Assembly (NCBI RefSeq): GCF_900149695.1
Contig: NZ_LT703004.1
Coordinates: 372,001 to 436,000 of the forward strand
Source of the DNA: Anderseniella sp. Alg231-50
GTDB lineage: Bacteria > Pseudomonadota > Alphaproteobacteria > Rhizobiales > Aestuariivirgaceae
Length of the DNA stretch: 64,000 bases
Reading direction: 5' to 3'
Positions 24,560 to 33,562 of the stretch are shown one piece after another (position 1 is the first letter of the stretch; each line of letters begins with the position of its first letter). The notes under the pieces are model-generated. The model saw only the letters and a list, made by a program, of their open reading frames with translations. It was not told where the DNA came from and did no database searches. A program made the translations under genes and the position numbers.

Positions 24560-24677
24560 AAAGCTGGTTGCAGAGAGCCATGGTGCGCACGACCTTCACG
24601 GCATTTTCCACCCTTTCTGGCCTGCTCGGGCAAGCGCGCGGCAATGCCGTCAGAGGCCGGATAAATTTTTCTGGCCC

Positions 24678-24698
24678 TTACGTCAAAAATTGACGTAA
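24678..24698. promoter_or_regulatory. Palindromic operator upstream of hicAB
   Basis: TTACGTCAA (24678-24686) and TTGACGTAA (24690-24698) form a perfect 9-bp inverted repeat with spacer AAA. A promoter-like TTGACG follows at 24706-24711, with a weak -10 around 24728-24733. HicB antitoxins repress their own promoters through such palindromes, so this is a likely autoregulatory site. Confidence 0.6.
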
Positions 24699-24782
24699 CA
24701 CCCAATTGACGCTGCGCTTTTTCGGTGTAACACTTCTGTGGAATTCTACAGTTGTGTTAAGTTGTGTCGAGAGCGTACCGAG

Positions 24783-24971
24783 ATGAGAGCTGCCGAACTG
24801 AAACGCCTGCTCAAGAAGCATGGATGCAAGTTTGAAAATCATAATGGCGGCAGTGGGCACCAGACAGTCCGGCGCGGACAGTTCAAATCAACCTTTCCCG
24901 GCCACAGCGGCAGCGCGGAACTCGGCAATGCGCTGGGTCACAAAATCCTGACGGACCTGAGGATCAGGTAA
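24783..24971 (+). CDS. hicA: HicA-type mRNA interferase toxin
   Basis: A 62-residue double-stranded-RNA-binding-fold toxin. The sequence MRAAELKRLLKKHGC, then NGGSGHQTVRRG with the catalytic His26, and the C-terminal LGHKILTDL match the HicA/YcfA family. The ATG at 24783 was chosen because the family starts here; an upstream frame adds 15 unlike residues. It overlaps hicB by one base (TAATG), as in most hicAB operons with toxin first. Confidence 0.87.
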   Translation: MRAAELKRLLKKHGCKFENHNGGSGHQTVRRGQFKSTFPGHSGSAELGNALGHKILTDLRIR

Positions 24972-25441
24972 TGTCACGTTTCTACGAAGTTATAGTTGAA
25001 CCGGACATGGCCGCAGACGGCAGCATGAACTGGCTGGTCACCGCACCGGCGTTTCCGGAGGTGACTACGTTTGGCACCAATCAGGCCAGCGCCTGCCAGA
25101 ACGGGCTCGGTGCCATCGAAGAAGCCATGGCGGCCAGAATGGCCGACGGCGAAGATATCCCCACCCCCGTGAGCAGCACACATGGGCAGGGACGATATGT
25201 ACATGTGCCGGGGCTGACTTATCTGAAGATCGCCTTGTACAAACTGTGCCGTCACCAGAAGGTTTCGCGGGCTGAGCTGGGCAGACGGCTGACCTGGCAC
25301 CGCGAACAGGTGGACCGCCTGTTCCGGCTTGATCATAAATCACACCTAGAGCAGATGGAGGCTGCCTTCATGGCCATCGGCGTGCCGCTGTCGTTCTCCA
25401 TCAGGGTGCCTGACGCCGGTGGCAACCACAGGGCCGCCTAG
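24971..25441 (+). CDS. hicB: HicB-type antitoxin with C-terminal DNA-binding region
   Basis: A 156-residue antitoxin. The N-terminal partial RNase-H-like fold shows FYEVIVEPD, WLVTAPAFPEVTTFGTNQASACQNGLGAIEEAM (key parts APAFPEVTTFG and AIEEAM). The C-terminal third (YKLCRHQKVSRAELGRRLTWHREQVDRLFRL, key part SRAELGRRLTWHREQVDRL) looks like a helix-turn-helix that would bind the operator upstream of hicA. It overlaps the convergent lipase-like gene by four bases at its stop. Confidence 0.85.
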   Translation: MSRFYEVIVEPDMAADGSMNWLVTAPAFPEVTTFGTNQASACQNGLGAIEEAMAARMADGEDIPTPVSSTHGQGRYVHVPGLTYLKIALYKLCRHQKVSRAELGRRLTWHREQVDRLFRLDHKSHLEQMEAAFMAIGVPLSFSIRVPDAGGNHRAA

Positions 25442-26451
25442 TCCGTCGAACTTGTTTTGCTTTGCCTGCCGGTTTCACTCACTCGCGAACGCAGTGCTGC
25501 CACAGGTGTCGCGACCTTGTCAGCACCGATCCAGCTGAGGATGTCGCGGTACACGATCTCTCGCTGCAAATCATGCAAGAGCATGTGATAGCCGTTTTCG
25601 TAGATCAGCTGCCTGTTGCGTGTGGTCAATGATGCCATCACCTTGCGGCTGGGAACTTCAGGCACCACCTGATCTTTCAGACCATACAGGTACAGGACTG
25701 GCGCGGTTATTTTCGGCGCAGCGGCTGCCGCCTCGTCCATCAGCGTGACCAGACCATAAAGTGTATCAAAGCGACCCTGCCTGATGTTGTACTTGTCCTT
25801 TGAGTAGGCCTTCAACCACTCAATATTGTCGCTCGGCCAGATCTCCAGTTGTGAACCGGAGGCGGTCTTGTCGGGCACAGTGTGAGCCGTGACCCACAAT
25901 GCCGATTTCAAGATCGGGTTCATGGAGCGCCAGCCCCAGATTGCCGGCGCGACCAGAACAAGACCATCTGCCTTCAGGCCATGGTCGACGGATGCCTTCA
26001 TGGTTACAGCACCGCCCATTGAGGTGCCGACTACATAGATGGGTACCCGCGGGTGCAGCCGGCGTACCAGTTCGACAAATCCGCTCAGATCCCTGGCCAT
26101 GACATCACCACCGGCCCACTTGCCGAGGCGCTCGGCATCAGCGCGCCCAAAGCCGCGCTGATCATAGGCATAGACAGAGATACCGCGCCTGGAAAACCAT
26201 GGACCCGGCAATTGGAAACTGCCTGCGTATTCGTTGAAACCGTGCACAGCCACTATTACGGCGCGCGGGCTTGCTGCCTTCCAGTTGGAAACCTGCAGTT
26301 TCTCACCATCGGTGGTGGTGTAGCCGGTGTCGTTCAGACTGGCCGCCGCGATGGCCGGACCGGTATCGAGCAGTTCAGGCTTGGCGCAGGCACTGACAAG
26401 CGCGCACAGGACGAGGCACACGGCGATGATTGCTGAACGACTGAGCTGCAT
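25438..26451 (-). CDS. Alpha/beta hydrolase lipoprotein (monoacylglycerol lipase-like)
   Basis: A 337-residue serine hydrolase with an N-terminal lipoprotein signal (CLVLCALVSAC lipobox near residue 22), so it is probably membrane-anchored outside the cytoplasm. The hydrolase core shows VAVHGFNEYAGSF (oxyanion region), nucleophile elbow GTSMGG, the acid in LYGLKDQVVP and His in YENGYHMLLHDL. This is the Hydrolase_4/lysophospholipase type. The C-terminus overlaps the hicB stop region in a tail-to-tail arrangement. Confidence 0.87.
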   Translation of the reverse strand: MQLSRSAIIAVCLVLCALVSACAKPELLDTGPAIAAASLNDTGYTTTDGEKLQVSNWKAASPRAVIVAVHGFNEYAGSFQLPGPWFSRRGISVYAYDQRGFGRADAERLGKWAGGDVMARDLSGFVELVRRLHPRVPIYVVGTSMGGAVTMKASVDHGLKADGLVLVAPAIWGWRSMNPILKSALWVTAHTVPDKTASGSQLEIWPSDNIEWLKAYSKDKYNIRQGRFDTLYGLVTLMDEAAAAAPKITAPVLYLYGLKDQVVPEVPSRKVMASLTTRNRQLIYENGYHMLLHDLQREIVYRDILSWIGADKVATPVAALRSRVSETGRQSKTSSTD

Positions 26452-26501
26452 GCCACCTCCTGTGTTGCGATGCCCGGGTCAAGCGGAAACTTCTCCCTGA
26501 C

Positions 26502-27122
26502 TTAAGACACAAGCGCCTTAACATCCGCTTTCAATACCGGCAGGAGTTCTGCCTCAAACCACGGGTTTTTCTTCAACCAGCCGGTATTTCTCCATGACGG
26601 GTGTGGCATAGGGATGACCGATACAGGGGTCATTTCATGATATTGCCGCCAGTTTCTCACTGTTTCGGTCAATGTGGATTTCTGCTGGTTACCCATGTGC
26701 CATTTCTGCGCGTACATACCGATCGCCAGAACCAGCGTTACCTGCGGCATCGCCTGCATCAGGCCGTCACGCCAGAGCGGTGGGCATTCGGTGCGCGGCG
26801 GCAGGTCGCCACCCTTGGCATCCAGACCAGGAAAGCAAAACCCCATGGGCACGATTGCCAGCTTGTCCGGATCATAGAAAATATCTTCATCCATGCCCAT
26901 CCAGTCCCGCAGCCGGTCTCCGGACGGATCGGTGAACGGTTTGCCTGATGCATGCACCCGGGTGCCCGGCGCCTGGCCTGCAATCATGATCCGTGCCTTG
27001 GATGACACCTGCAGCACCGGGCGGGGTTCATGCGGCAATGGCGGCTTGCCGGCCCTTGGCGTATCGCGACACACCCGGCATTGCCGGACCCGCGCGGCCA
27101 GGGCGTTGAGGTTTTCAGTCAT
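26502..27122 (-). CDS. Uracil-DNA glycosylase family protein
   Basis: A 206-residue UDG-superfamily protein. Motif 1 is GQAPGTRVHASGKPFTDPSG (residues about 49-68), motif 2 is MPHPSWRN near residue 173, and the N-terminal CRVCRDTPRAG resembles the cysteine region of family 4/5 enzymes, though the full Fe-S set of four cysteines is not obvious. It may excise uracil or be a divergent member of unknown specificity. Its ATG overlaps the stop of the upstream GST gene by one base, so the two are cotranscribed. Confidence 0.8.
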   Translation of the reverse strand: MTENLNALAARVRQCRVCRDTPRAGKPPLPHEPRPVLQVSSKARIMIAGQAPGTRVHASGKPFTDPSGDRLRDWMGMDEDIFYDPDKLAIVPMGFCFPGLDAKGGDLPPRTECPPLWRDGLMQAMPQVTLVLAIGMYAQKWHMGNQQKSTLTETVRNWRQYHEMTPVSVIPMPHPSWRNTGWLKKNPWFEAELLPVLKADVKALVS

Positions 27123-27733
27123 TACGCGGCCGCGCTTGGGCGGGCAGAAACCTGATCATGCCAGCGCTTCAAATGAGTGTGCTCGTCTTTCAGGGCAACA
27201 CGGGCAACGCGCATGAAGTCAACCGCACACAAGGCATCAATGTCAGCCACCGAAAAACTGTCACCTGCAATGAATGGCCGGGATGCAAGTTCACCGTTCA
27301 GGAAGTCAAGCATGGCCTCGATGCGCCCGACATTGACCTCGCTCCATTCCTTGATCTGCGGAACCTCAAGGTGCGCCATCCTGGGATGGGAGTGACGAAA
27401 TGCAAAAGCGATAGGGTGCATCAGCTGCAGTTCAATTCGACGCTGCCACATATCGATCATGCCGATTTCCAGCGGGGTGTTACCGAACAGCGCAGGCTCG
27501 GGGTTCAGGGCCTCGAAGTACCTGCAGATCGCCATTGCCTCGGCGATGCAGGTGCCGTCGTCCAGCTCCAGAACCGGGATACGCATAAACGGATTGCGCT
27601 TCACCATGTCAGGTGTTTTGTGCTCCTCGACCATGATGTCGAGGTGCCGACGCTCAATCTCAATGCCTTTTTCTGCCAGGAAAACCCGCACCCGGCGCGG
27701 ATTTGGGGCTCGATTGTCTTCTATCAATATCAT
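27122..27733 (-). CDS. Glutathione S-transferase family protein
   Basis: A 203-residue GST: thioredoxin-like N-terminus (MILIEDNRAPNPRRVRVFLAEKG) with the glutathione-binding PFMRIPVLELDDGTCIAEAMAICRY (key parts IPVLELDDGT and AEAMAI), then the helical C-terminal domain (FSVADIDALCAVDF). Start MILIEDNR was preferred; an upstream frame lacks similarity. It is cotranscribed with the UDG-like gene. Confidence 0.88.
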   Translation of the reverse strand: MILIEDNRAPNPRRVRVFLAEKGIEIERRHLDIMVEEHKTPDMVKRNPFMRIPVLELDDGTCIAEAMAICRYFEALNPEPALFGNTPLEIGMIDMWQRRIELQLMHPIAFAFRHSHPRMAHLEVPQIKEWSEVNVGRIEAMLDFLNGELASRPFIAGDSFSVADIDALCAVDFMRVARVALKDEHTHLKRWHDQVSARPSAAA

Positions 27734-27836
27734 ACCCGAACGTTCCCTTCTCGCGATCATTGCCGCTCCATTTAGAACTGCCATCTTTGCGGTTTGCTAA
27801 CCATTGCTGCAAGGCCGTTCTTAAGCAATTTCATTC

Positions 27837-29387
27837 ATGATCAGCAGTTCGATTAGCCAAAACTGTGGTAAATCAGGGGAAAAAGCGGGTTTGACAACAA
27901 ACGCCGAAACTCAACCGGAACAACCAGCTGTCGCGCCGGCTACGGCAGATGCAGCCGCTGGTGGTGTATGGGAACCTGATCTTCTGACATTGTTTGTCCG
28001 GAACCAGATCCGGGTCTCGCTGGCAATGCCCATCCTGTCGATATTCATGATGGCAGCTGTCTATTCCTGGACCAACTGGGTGGCCGCGACAAGCTGGTTT
28101 GGCAGTTATCTGACGGCCCAGGCGATACAGTACTATTTGTGCCACCTGTATGAACAGGCGCGCAGGGACAACAGCCAGTCCAGAGAGTGGATTGGCATGC
28201 TATGCGCCTCCGAGACGCTGATTGCCGTGTGCTGGGTGATCCCGCTGTTTGCCTACTGGGAAATCGGCAACCAATCACAACACATCTACCTGGTGTCCAT
28301 TACACTGGCTGCCATTGCCGCCAGGGTGCTGACGGCGGGCAACTACATGCCGATTATTCTGGCCGGCACCGGCATAATCGCCCTGGCGACGATGACCCGA
28401 TGCCTTCTGGAAACCGGCCTTGTCTACAACACGCTGGCGTCAATCGTTGTCCTTGCCGAAATTTTCTTTGTGCAGCTTGTCCGCCGCTTGCAGGGTACGG
28501 CTCAGGAAATGCTGGTGTTCAAGGCAGAACGTGAGGCCCTTATCGGTCAACTTGACGGGGCGCTTTGCGAAGCTGAAACCGCGCGCACCAAAGCCGAAGA
28601 AGCCAACCTTGCGAAGTCACGGTTTTTGGCAACCATGAGCCATGAACTGCGTACCCCGCTCAACGCCATACTCGGGTTTTCCGAAATCCTCAGCAAGGAA
28701 ATGATGGGCCCGCACGCGGTACCCGTCTATAAATCATATTCAGACGACATCCATTATTCCGGCGATTATCTGCTCAAGCTGATCAACGACATTCTGGATC
28801 TGTCGCGCATTGAAGCCAACCGCAGCGACCTGGACATCGAACCGGTCGACCCTTGTGCTCTGGCAAAGGAAAGCGCTGAACTGCTGTCCATACAGACATC
28901 GCATAAAGCACAAGAGGTGGAGTTTGATTTTCCAGACCAGCCGGTGCGTCTGCTCGGCGACAACAGGGCAATGCGCCAGATATGGCTGAACCTGTTGTCG
29001 AACGCCGTAAAATTCGCCCCGGACGAGAGCCATATCTGCATCGGCGTACGGCAAAAGACAAATGGCTCTGTCATCTTGAGCGTCTCGGACAACGGTCCGG
29101 GTCTGCACGCTGACGAGCTTGACGTGATGCGAACGGCGTTTGTGCGCGGTGCCTATGCCCGGACAAAGGCCATCGATGGTGCCGGTCTGGGTTTGTCCAT
29201 CGTCAATGGCCTGGCCGAACTCCACGAAGCCAGGCTGGCGCTGAAGTCAAATCACCCAACCGGACTGATCGTCAGCATCGAATTTCCATCGCACAAGGTA
29301 TTGGGCACCGTGCGTGCCACCCTGGCCGACGCCAACCAATCCATGCCGCAGACCCAGCGCAGGTTGATCGAACTGACGTCCTGCTAG
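27837..29387 (+). CDS. Membrane-bound sensor histidine kinase
   Basis: A 516-residue two-component kinase. After a cytoplasmic N-terminus of about 45 residues, some five or six hydrophobic helices span residues 55-215. A coiled segment ([20 protein letters not shown]) leads to the HisKA domain [23 protein letters not shown], phospho-acceptor His269, the N-box [15 protein letters not shown] and a G-box [16 protein letters not shown]. The sequence resembles PleC/DivJ-type kinases of Alphaproteobacteria. No sensor domain other than the membrane part is seen. No response regulator lies beside it, so its partner is elsewhere. Confidence 0.9.
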   Translation: MISSSISQNCGKSGEKAGLTTNAETQPEQPAVAPATADAAAGGVWEPDLLTLFVRNQIRVSLAMPILSIFMMAAVYSWTNWVAATSWFGSYLTAQAIQYYLCHLYEQARRDNSQSREWIGMLCASETLIAVCWVIPLFAYWEIGNQSQHIYLVSITLAAIAARVLTAGNYMPIILAGTGIIALATMTRCLLETGLVYNTLASIVVLAEIFFVQLVRRLQGTAQEMLVFKAEREALIGQLDGALCEAETARTKAEEANLAKSRFLATMSHELRTPLNAILGFSEILSKEMMGPHAVPVYKSYSDDIHYSGDYLLKLINDILDLSRIEANRSDLDIEPVDPCALAKESAELLSIQTSHKAQEVEFDFPDQPVRLLGDNRAMRQIWLNLLSNAVKFAPDESHICIGVRQKTNGSVILSVSDNGPGLHADELDVMRTAFVRGAYARTKAIDGAGLGLSIVNGLAELHEARLALKSNHPTGLIVSIEFPSHKVLGTVRATLADANQSMPQTQRRLIELTSC

Positions 29388-29412
29388 TGTTGCTCGACCA
29401 AAGAGTTTCAGT

Positions 29413-30372
29413 TCAGCCCGCCTCATCAAACATCGAGACCACGTCCATCACGACGCTCGCTGCCAGCGCGCCCGACGTGCCGTCCTGATCACCATAGCTG
29501 CCCGATAACAGAACCGGTCGCCCAAGGGCCTTGCACAACCGCGTGCTGTCCGGGTGCAAGTCACTGCATGACACCATGCAGTGATCCGAGATGCCCTGAC
29601 GCAGTCTTTCCAGCAACAATGCCACACACACTGCCTGCGATCCGTCCAGGATAACCGGTACCCTTTGCAGGCGCGCTGCCACGATGGCCCCGGCAATGGC
29701 CGCAGCTTCCCGCCCACCCAGCCGGCGCAGGAGCTCCAGCGGCGACTGCAAGTGGGATTTGTGGGCGGCAATGGCTTTGCTGATGACTTCCGTTTCAACC
29801 GGGCTTCGCTGTTCTGGGTGACGGTCGTCTTCACCCAGCAGTGCCGCGGACATGGCAGCGGTCGAGGCCTGTCCTCCGGCGGCAACGCCGCATACCGCCA
29901 GCAGGTCGCAACCATCCGTTGTCGCTTCCATGCCGTAGGCGATGGTTGCGGCACAGTCGGTCTCCGCCATTGCTGCAGCAACAGAGAAATCTTCTACCGG
30001 CAATTCGAGCGCCAATTCAAAGACCTTCAGGCCAAGCTCTGCCCGCCCGCAAATTTTCGCGACCGGCCCTGAGCGGGCCTGGGCCTGTTCAACCAGTTCC
30101 ATGACCTCACTGATCTGCAGTCCGTCATCCAGGTCTGCAGCCAGTGCGTGAGAGGCTGCGAACAGGGCAATTACCGGTCGCCGGACAACCGGTCTGCCCA
30201 CAGCTTGCCAACCAGCCATCCACGTGCCGATTTCGACAATTCTGTCAGCCGGCCTGCGAGCATGGGCGGCAAATACATTTGCCGCCTTGGCATCAAAGCC
30301 GGGCAGTTCATCAACAAGTGCTCGAATATCATCAAACGGTAACAGGCCGGAGTTCTGGTTCATTCTCGACAT
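29413..30372 (-). CDS. CobT-like nicotinate-nucleotide:dimethylbenzimidazole phosphoribosyltransferase family protein
   Basis: A 319-residue protein with the CobT fold. Similarity is clearest at ELPGFDAKAANVFAAHA, at VPVILDGSQAVCVALLLERL (CobT VPVLLDG...) and at the C-terminal LGRPVLLSGSYGDQDGTSGALAASVV (key part DGTSGALAAS). CobT makes alpha-ribazole phosphate for cobalamin. The usual phosphate motif GIGNTTAAAA is replaced by ETDCAATIAYG, and the catalytic-loop GEGSGA region reads DGTSGA. It may be a divergent enzyme or have another substrate. No other cobalamin gene is nearby. Confidence 0.65.
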   Translation of the reverse strand: MSRMNQNSGLLPFDDIRALVDELPGFDAKAANVFAAHARRPADRIVEIGTWMAGWQAVGRPVVRRPVIALFAASHALAADLDDGLQISEVMELVEQAQARSGPVAKICGRAELGLKVFELALELPVEDFSVAAAMAETDCAATIAYGMEATTDGCDLLAVCGVAAGGQASTAAMSAALLGEDDRHPEQRSPVETEVISKAIAAHKSHLQSPLELLRRLGGREAAAIAGAIVAARLQRVPVILDGSQAVCVALLLERLRQGISDHCMVSCSDLHPDSTRLCKALGRPVLLSGSYGDQDGTSGALAASVVMDVVSMFDEAG

Positions 30373-30707
30373 TGCAGTTCAATTCCAGGCGGCAGGAGGA
30401 GTGAATGAGAGTTGGAGGTTCGCTTAGCATTGTTTTCCATAGTCGAACAGCTTTACTCAGCACGTGCCGTGCCGCACACCGTTCTCTGTCCCTGCACCAT
30501 GATCGCCGCAGTTCCCAACCAGGTCCGACCGGGTTTCCGGCCGGTCGGGCTGCTGACATTAGCGGCAAACAAGCCAGCAGGGCTGTTCGACACAACAAAC
30601 CTCCCGAAGGACGATAATTTGCAGGTTTGTTAACCGTGTTCCTTCACGGCGCGTTTGCCATTCGGGGGTAGTCTCAACTCAACCATTTCATTGAGAGAGG
30701 ACTTATC
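30373..30707. other. Gene-free interval with a 10-bp inverted repeat shared with the 96-bp repeat elements
   Basis: No convincing gene lies in this 335-base divergent spacer. GTCGAACAGC at 30442-30451 and its perfect reverse complement GCTGTTCGAC at 30582-30591 flank about 130 bases. The same 10-mer occurs at the ends of the composite repeats at 33486-33495 and 59223-59253, so this may be a decayed third copy. The promoter of the membrane protein at 30708 must also lie here; a GAGAGAGGA ribosome site precedes its ATG. Confidence 0.4.
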
Positions 30708-31202
30708 ATGCACGCGTGGATCGGCTTCATTTTTAGCTGTGCAATGATCATTGTGGCTGCCGTGGGCAAATCCGGATACCAACTGGTGCCCGGCAGCATC
30801 GCGGCGACACCTGCAATGGAGTTCATGTTTCTGATCGGGTGTGCCGGATTTGGTGCCGCGCTGGCCATGCTGGCACCAAGCTATTCAACCGCGCGTCTGG
30901 CCTCATTGTGGTCTTCTGCTGCCCTCGCCGTCGTTGTGTTGGTTATCAACCTTGACAACCTGAACCTGCAAGACGACGCGGTCCGGACGGTGGAACCTGC
31001 GGTTGTTGTTCCTGAGAAAGCTGAAGCCGAGGAGCCCAAAGTGGACTTCGTGCTGAAGAAGACCATCCATGAGGGCGAATGGGTTCCGTTCAGTGATCTT
31101 GAACACCGGATTCGGGCTAACGAACGCAGTCAGCCGACGTTGCCTGCAAACGTGGACACCCATGAGCCGGTCCCGCCGCCAGAACCGAATCCCGAACAGT
31201 AA
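30708..31202 (+). CDS. Hypothetical membrane protein (164 residues)
   Basis: Three hydrophobic segments cover residues 3-20, 36-60 and 68-85 (FIFSCAMIIVAAVG, AMEFMFLIGCAGFGAALAML, LWSSAALAVVVLVI). The rest is an acidic and proline-rich hydrophilic tail of about 75 residues (VVVPEKAEAEEPK ... PPPEPNPEQ). A good ribosome site (GAGAGAGGA) precedes the ATG. No family is recognised. It is followed 112 bases later by the DUF1289 gene on the same strand. Confidence 0.7.
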   Translation: MHAWIGFIFSCAMIIVAAVGKSGYQLVPGSIAATPAMEFMFLIGCAGFGAALAMLAPSYSTARLASLWSSAALAVVVLVINLDNLNLQDDAVRTVEPAVVVPEKAEAEEPKVDFVLKKTIHEGEWVPFSDLEHRIRANERSQPTLPANVDTHEPVPPPEPNPEQ

Positions 31203-31314
31203 CAATTTCGAAATTCGCGCGGCTTTCCATGAGAGATGTTGCACACCAGATACTGTGCGTGCTACGCGGCAGGGCATAAAGCCCATCTGTCATTCATGGA
31301 CTCCAGGCATCCAA

Positions 31315-31554
31315 ATGAGCGATCGCACAATCCCTGAAATCCAGTCACCGTGCGTCAAGCTGTGCGTGATGGAGCCCGACAGCGGTTTCTGCATGGGCTG
31401 CGGCCGGACCCGCGATGAAATTGCCAGCTGGATATCCCTGTCTCCGGCACAACGCGAAACAGTCACCGCGCAACTGGATGACAGGCTGGCAAACCTTACC
31501 CGCAACAAACGCCGCAAGGGCGGGCGCCGCAACCGGCTGGCGAAAACCGGTTAA
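31315..31554 (+). CDS. DUF1289 (Cys-rich, probable Fe-S) protein
   Basis: A 79-residue protein containing the DUF1289 signature SPCVKLCVMEPDSGFCMGCGRTRDEIASW: the four-cysteine group C-x3-C-x8-C-x2-C lies at about residues 13-29. The C-terminus is strongly basic (NKRRKGGRRNRL). The family is widespread in Proteobacteria and its function is unknown; the cysteines suggest a metal centre. It is 36 bases upstream of the phosphohexomutase and likely shares its transcript. Confidence 0.85.
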   Translation: MSDRTIPEIQSPCVKLCVMEPDSGFCMGCGRTRDEIASWISLSPAQRETVTAQLDDRLANLTRNKRRKGGRRNRLAKTG

Positions 31555-31590
31555 ACGCCTGCCTGTCCCTCAATCAAAAGGAAACCCTCG

Positions 31591-33093
31591 ATGCTTGCCA
31601 AACCCCGCGCCGATCTGGTTCCCAACACACCGGACTATGAACGTCTTCCGCTGGTCAAGGCGACAGGGTTTCGCGAATACGATGCGCGCTGGCTGTTCGA
31701 AAAGGAAATCAACCTTTACGGCATCCAGGCGCTGGGCCTTGGACTTGGCACTTACCTGCACCAGCGCGGCATCAAGCCCCACATCGTGACGGCGCATGAT
31801 TTTCGCGGATATTCCATGTCCATCAAGCAGGCACTGACCACCGGCCTGATGGCCTCTGGCTGTACCGTGTATGACATCGGGCTCGGACTTTCACCCATGG
31901 CCTATTTCGCCCAGTTTGCACTCGATGTGCCGGCGGTTGCCATGGTGACGGCCAGCCACAATGACAATGGCTGGACCGGCGTGAAAATGGGCTGTGACCG
32001 CCCCCTCACCTTCGGGCCGGATGAAATGAGCGCGCTCAAGGACATCGTGCTGGGCGGCAAATGGCAAACCCGTGACGGTGGCGGCCTTGTGCATGTATCT
32101 GATCTGGAGGAAAAATATATCGCGGACCTGGTCAAGGGCGGACCGGTTACCCGTAAACTGAAAGTGGTATGCGCATGTGGCAACGGTACGGCCGGTGCAT
32201 TCGCGCCTCAAGTGCTGGAAGCCATGGGGTGTGAGGTGGTGCCGCTGGACTGCGAACTCGATCATTCCTTCCCACGCTACAACCCGAACCCGGAAGACAT
32301 GGAAATGCTGCATGCCATGCGCGATGCAGTGTTGGCATCAGGCGCAGATGTCGGCCTGGGGTTTGATGGTGACGGGGATCGCTGCGGCGTGGTGGATAAT
32401 GAGGGTAACGAGATTTTTGCCGACAAGGTCGGCGTCATGCTGGCCCGCTTCATGTCGTCGGAACATGAAAACGCCCAGTTCGTCGTCGATGTCAAATCGA
32501 CCGGCCTGTACAAAACCGACCCGGTGCTGAAAGCTCAGGGAGCGCGCACCGATTACTGGAAAACCGGACACTCCTATATGAAGCGGCGCACCAATGAACT
32601 GGGCGCAATTGCCGGATTTGAGAAGTCCGGCCACTATTTCCTGCGCGAACCCTACGGGCTTGGATATGATGACGGGCTGGCGTCTGCCATCGCCATCCTG
32701 CGCATGCTCGAACGCCAGCCTGAAAAATCCATGGCGGACCTGTACCGCGACCTGCCGCAGACCTGGGGTTCGCCCACCATGTCACCCCATTGCGCCGATG
32801 AAGAAAAGTACGGCATCGTCGACAAGGCTGTGGGCTATTTCCAGAGGATTGCCGCAGACGGCGGCAAGCTGGCCGGACAGGCAATTCGCGAGCTGATCAC
32901 GGTAAACGGCATCCGCATCGTGCTGGCAGATGGCACATGGGGCCTGGTGCGTGCATCTTCCAACAAGCCGGAACTTGTCGTCGTGTGCGAAAGCCCGACG
33001 TCAGAGGACATGATGAAGGCAATGTTCAAGGCCATCGACATGCACCTGAGCGATTACCCGGAAGTGGGTGAATACAACCAGAAGATAGCCTGA
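31591..33093 (+). CDS. Phosphomannomutase/phosphoglucomutase family enzyme
   Basis: A 500-residue alpha-D-phosphohexomutase that moves phosphate between C1 and C6 of sugars for polysaccharide synthesis. Active-site serine motif MVTASHNDNGWTGVKMG lies near residue 117, the Mg-binding loop GFDGDGDRCGVVD near 254, the sugar-binding EKSGHYFLREP near 344 and the phosphate-binding C-terminal RASSNKPELVVVCES near 451. All four domains are complete. It is the last gene before the repeat cluster, with which it is convergent to aapP. Confidence 0.92.
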   Translation: MLAKPRADLVPNTPDYERLPLVKATGFREYDARWLFEKEINLYGIQALGLGLGTYLHQRGIKPHIVTAHDFRGYSMSIKQALTTGLMASGCTVYDIGLGLSPMAYFAQFALDVPAVAMVTASHNDNGWTGVKMGCDRPLTFGPDEMSALKDIVLGGKWQTRDGGGLVHVSDLEEKYIADLVKGGPVTRKLKVVCACGNGTAGAFAPQVLEAMGCEVVPLDCELDHSFPRYNPNPEDMEMLHAMRDAVLASGADVGLGFDGDGDRCGVVDNEGNEIFADKVGVMLARFMSSEHENAQFVVDVKSTGLYKTDPVLKAQGARTDYWKTGHSYMKRRTNELGAIAGFEKSGHYFLREPYGLGYDDGLASAIAILRMLERQPEKSMADLYRDLPQTWGSPTMSPHCADEEKYGIVDKAVGYFQRIAADGGKLAGQAIRELITVNGIRIVLADGTWGLVRASSNKPELVVVCESPTSEDMMKAMFKAIDMHLSDYPEVGEYNQKIA

Positions 33094-33112
33094 CCGAAAA
33101 CTCGCCAGGCCT

Positions 33113-33420
33113 GCCTCGGCACCTGCGTGCTTTGTTGCATTCCACTCACGTAAGCAGCCTGACGGCTGCACTCCGCCGGGGCGCACTTCGTGCGACGGCC
33201 AGTCGGCCTTGCCTCGGCACTTGCGTGCTTTTTCATTCCGCTCACGCAAGCAGCCTGACGGCTGCGCTCCGCCAGGGCGCACTTCGTGCGACGGCCAGTC
33301 GGCCTTGCCTCGGCACTTGCGTGCTTTTTCATTCCGCTCACGCAAGCAGCCTGACGGCTGCGCTCCGCCAGGGCGCACTTCGTGCGACGGCCAGTCGGCC
33401 TTGCCTCGGCACTTGCGTGC
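33113..33420 (+). repeat. Tandem 96-bp repeats (three units plus a partial fourth)
   Basis: Units begin with GCCTCGGCAC at 33113 (98 bp, diverged), 33211 (96 bp), 33307 (96 bp) and 33403 (partial). Units two and three are identical as read. Each holds several small palindromes: CTTGCGTG paired with CACGCAAG, AGCAGCC with GGCTGC(T), and CGCAC-TTC-GTGCG. The period is divisible by three, so open frames run through all units, but they are not genes. The cluster sits between convergent genes and has an inverted relative at 59.3 kb. Confidence 0.9.
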
Positions 33421-33540
33421 CTCGGAGCGGAATTCATCACCAGGGTTGTTCAGGGTCGGAGAACGACCTGAGCGCAGCGAAGAAAGCTGTTCGACCAGCA
33501 TAATGCAGAACGGCCCGCCAGACACGAAGTGTCAGGCGGA
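33421..33540 (+). repeat. Trailing module of the repeat element, with hairpin
   Basis: After the last unit the sequence continues TCAGGGTCGGAGAACG, then CCTGAGCGCAGCGA and GCTGTTCGAC (33486-33495); the same modules in the same order follow the repeat copy at 59.3 kb. A hairpin CCGCCAGACAC/GTGTCAGGCGG at 33515-33539 (one mismatch) may act as terminator for aapP, which ends at 33563 on the minus strand. The next 22 bases up to aapP contain nothing else. Confidence 0.7.
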
Positions 33541-33562
33541 CAAGCTGTCCGACCAGAAAAAC

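Noticed and set aside
33113-33420. Regular repeats considered as a CRISPR array.
   Set aside because: The 96-bp units are contiguous without unique spacers, and no cas gene is present.
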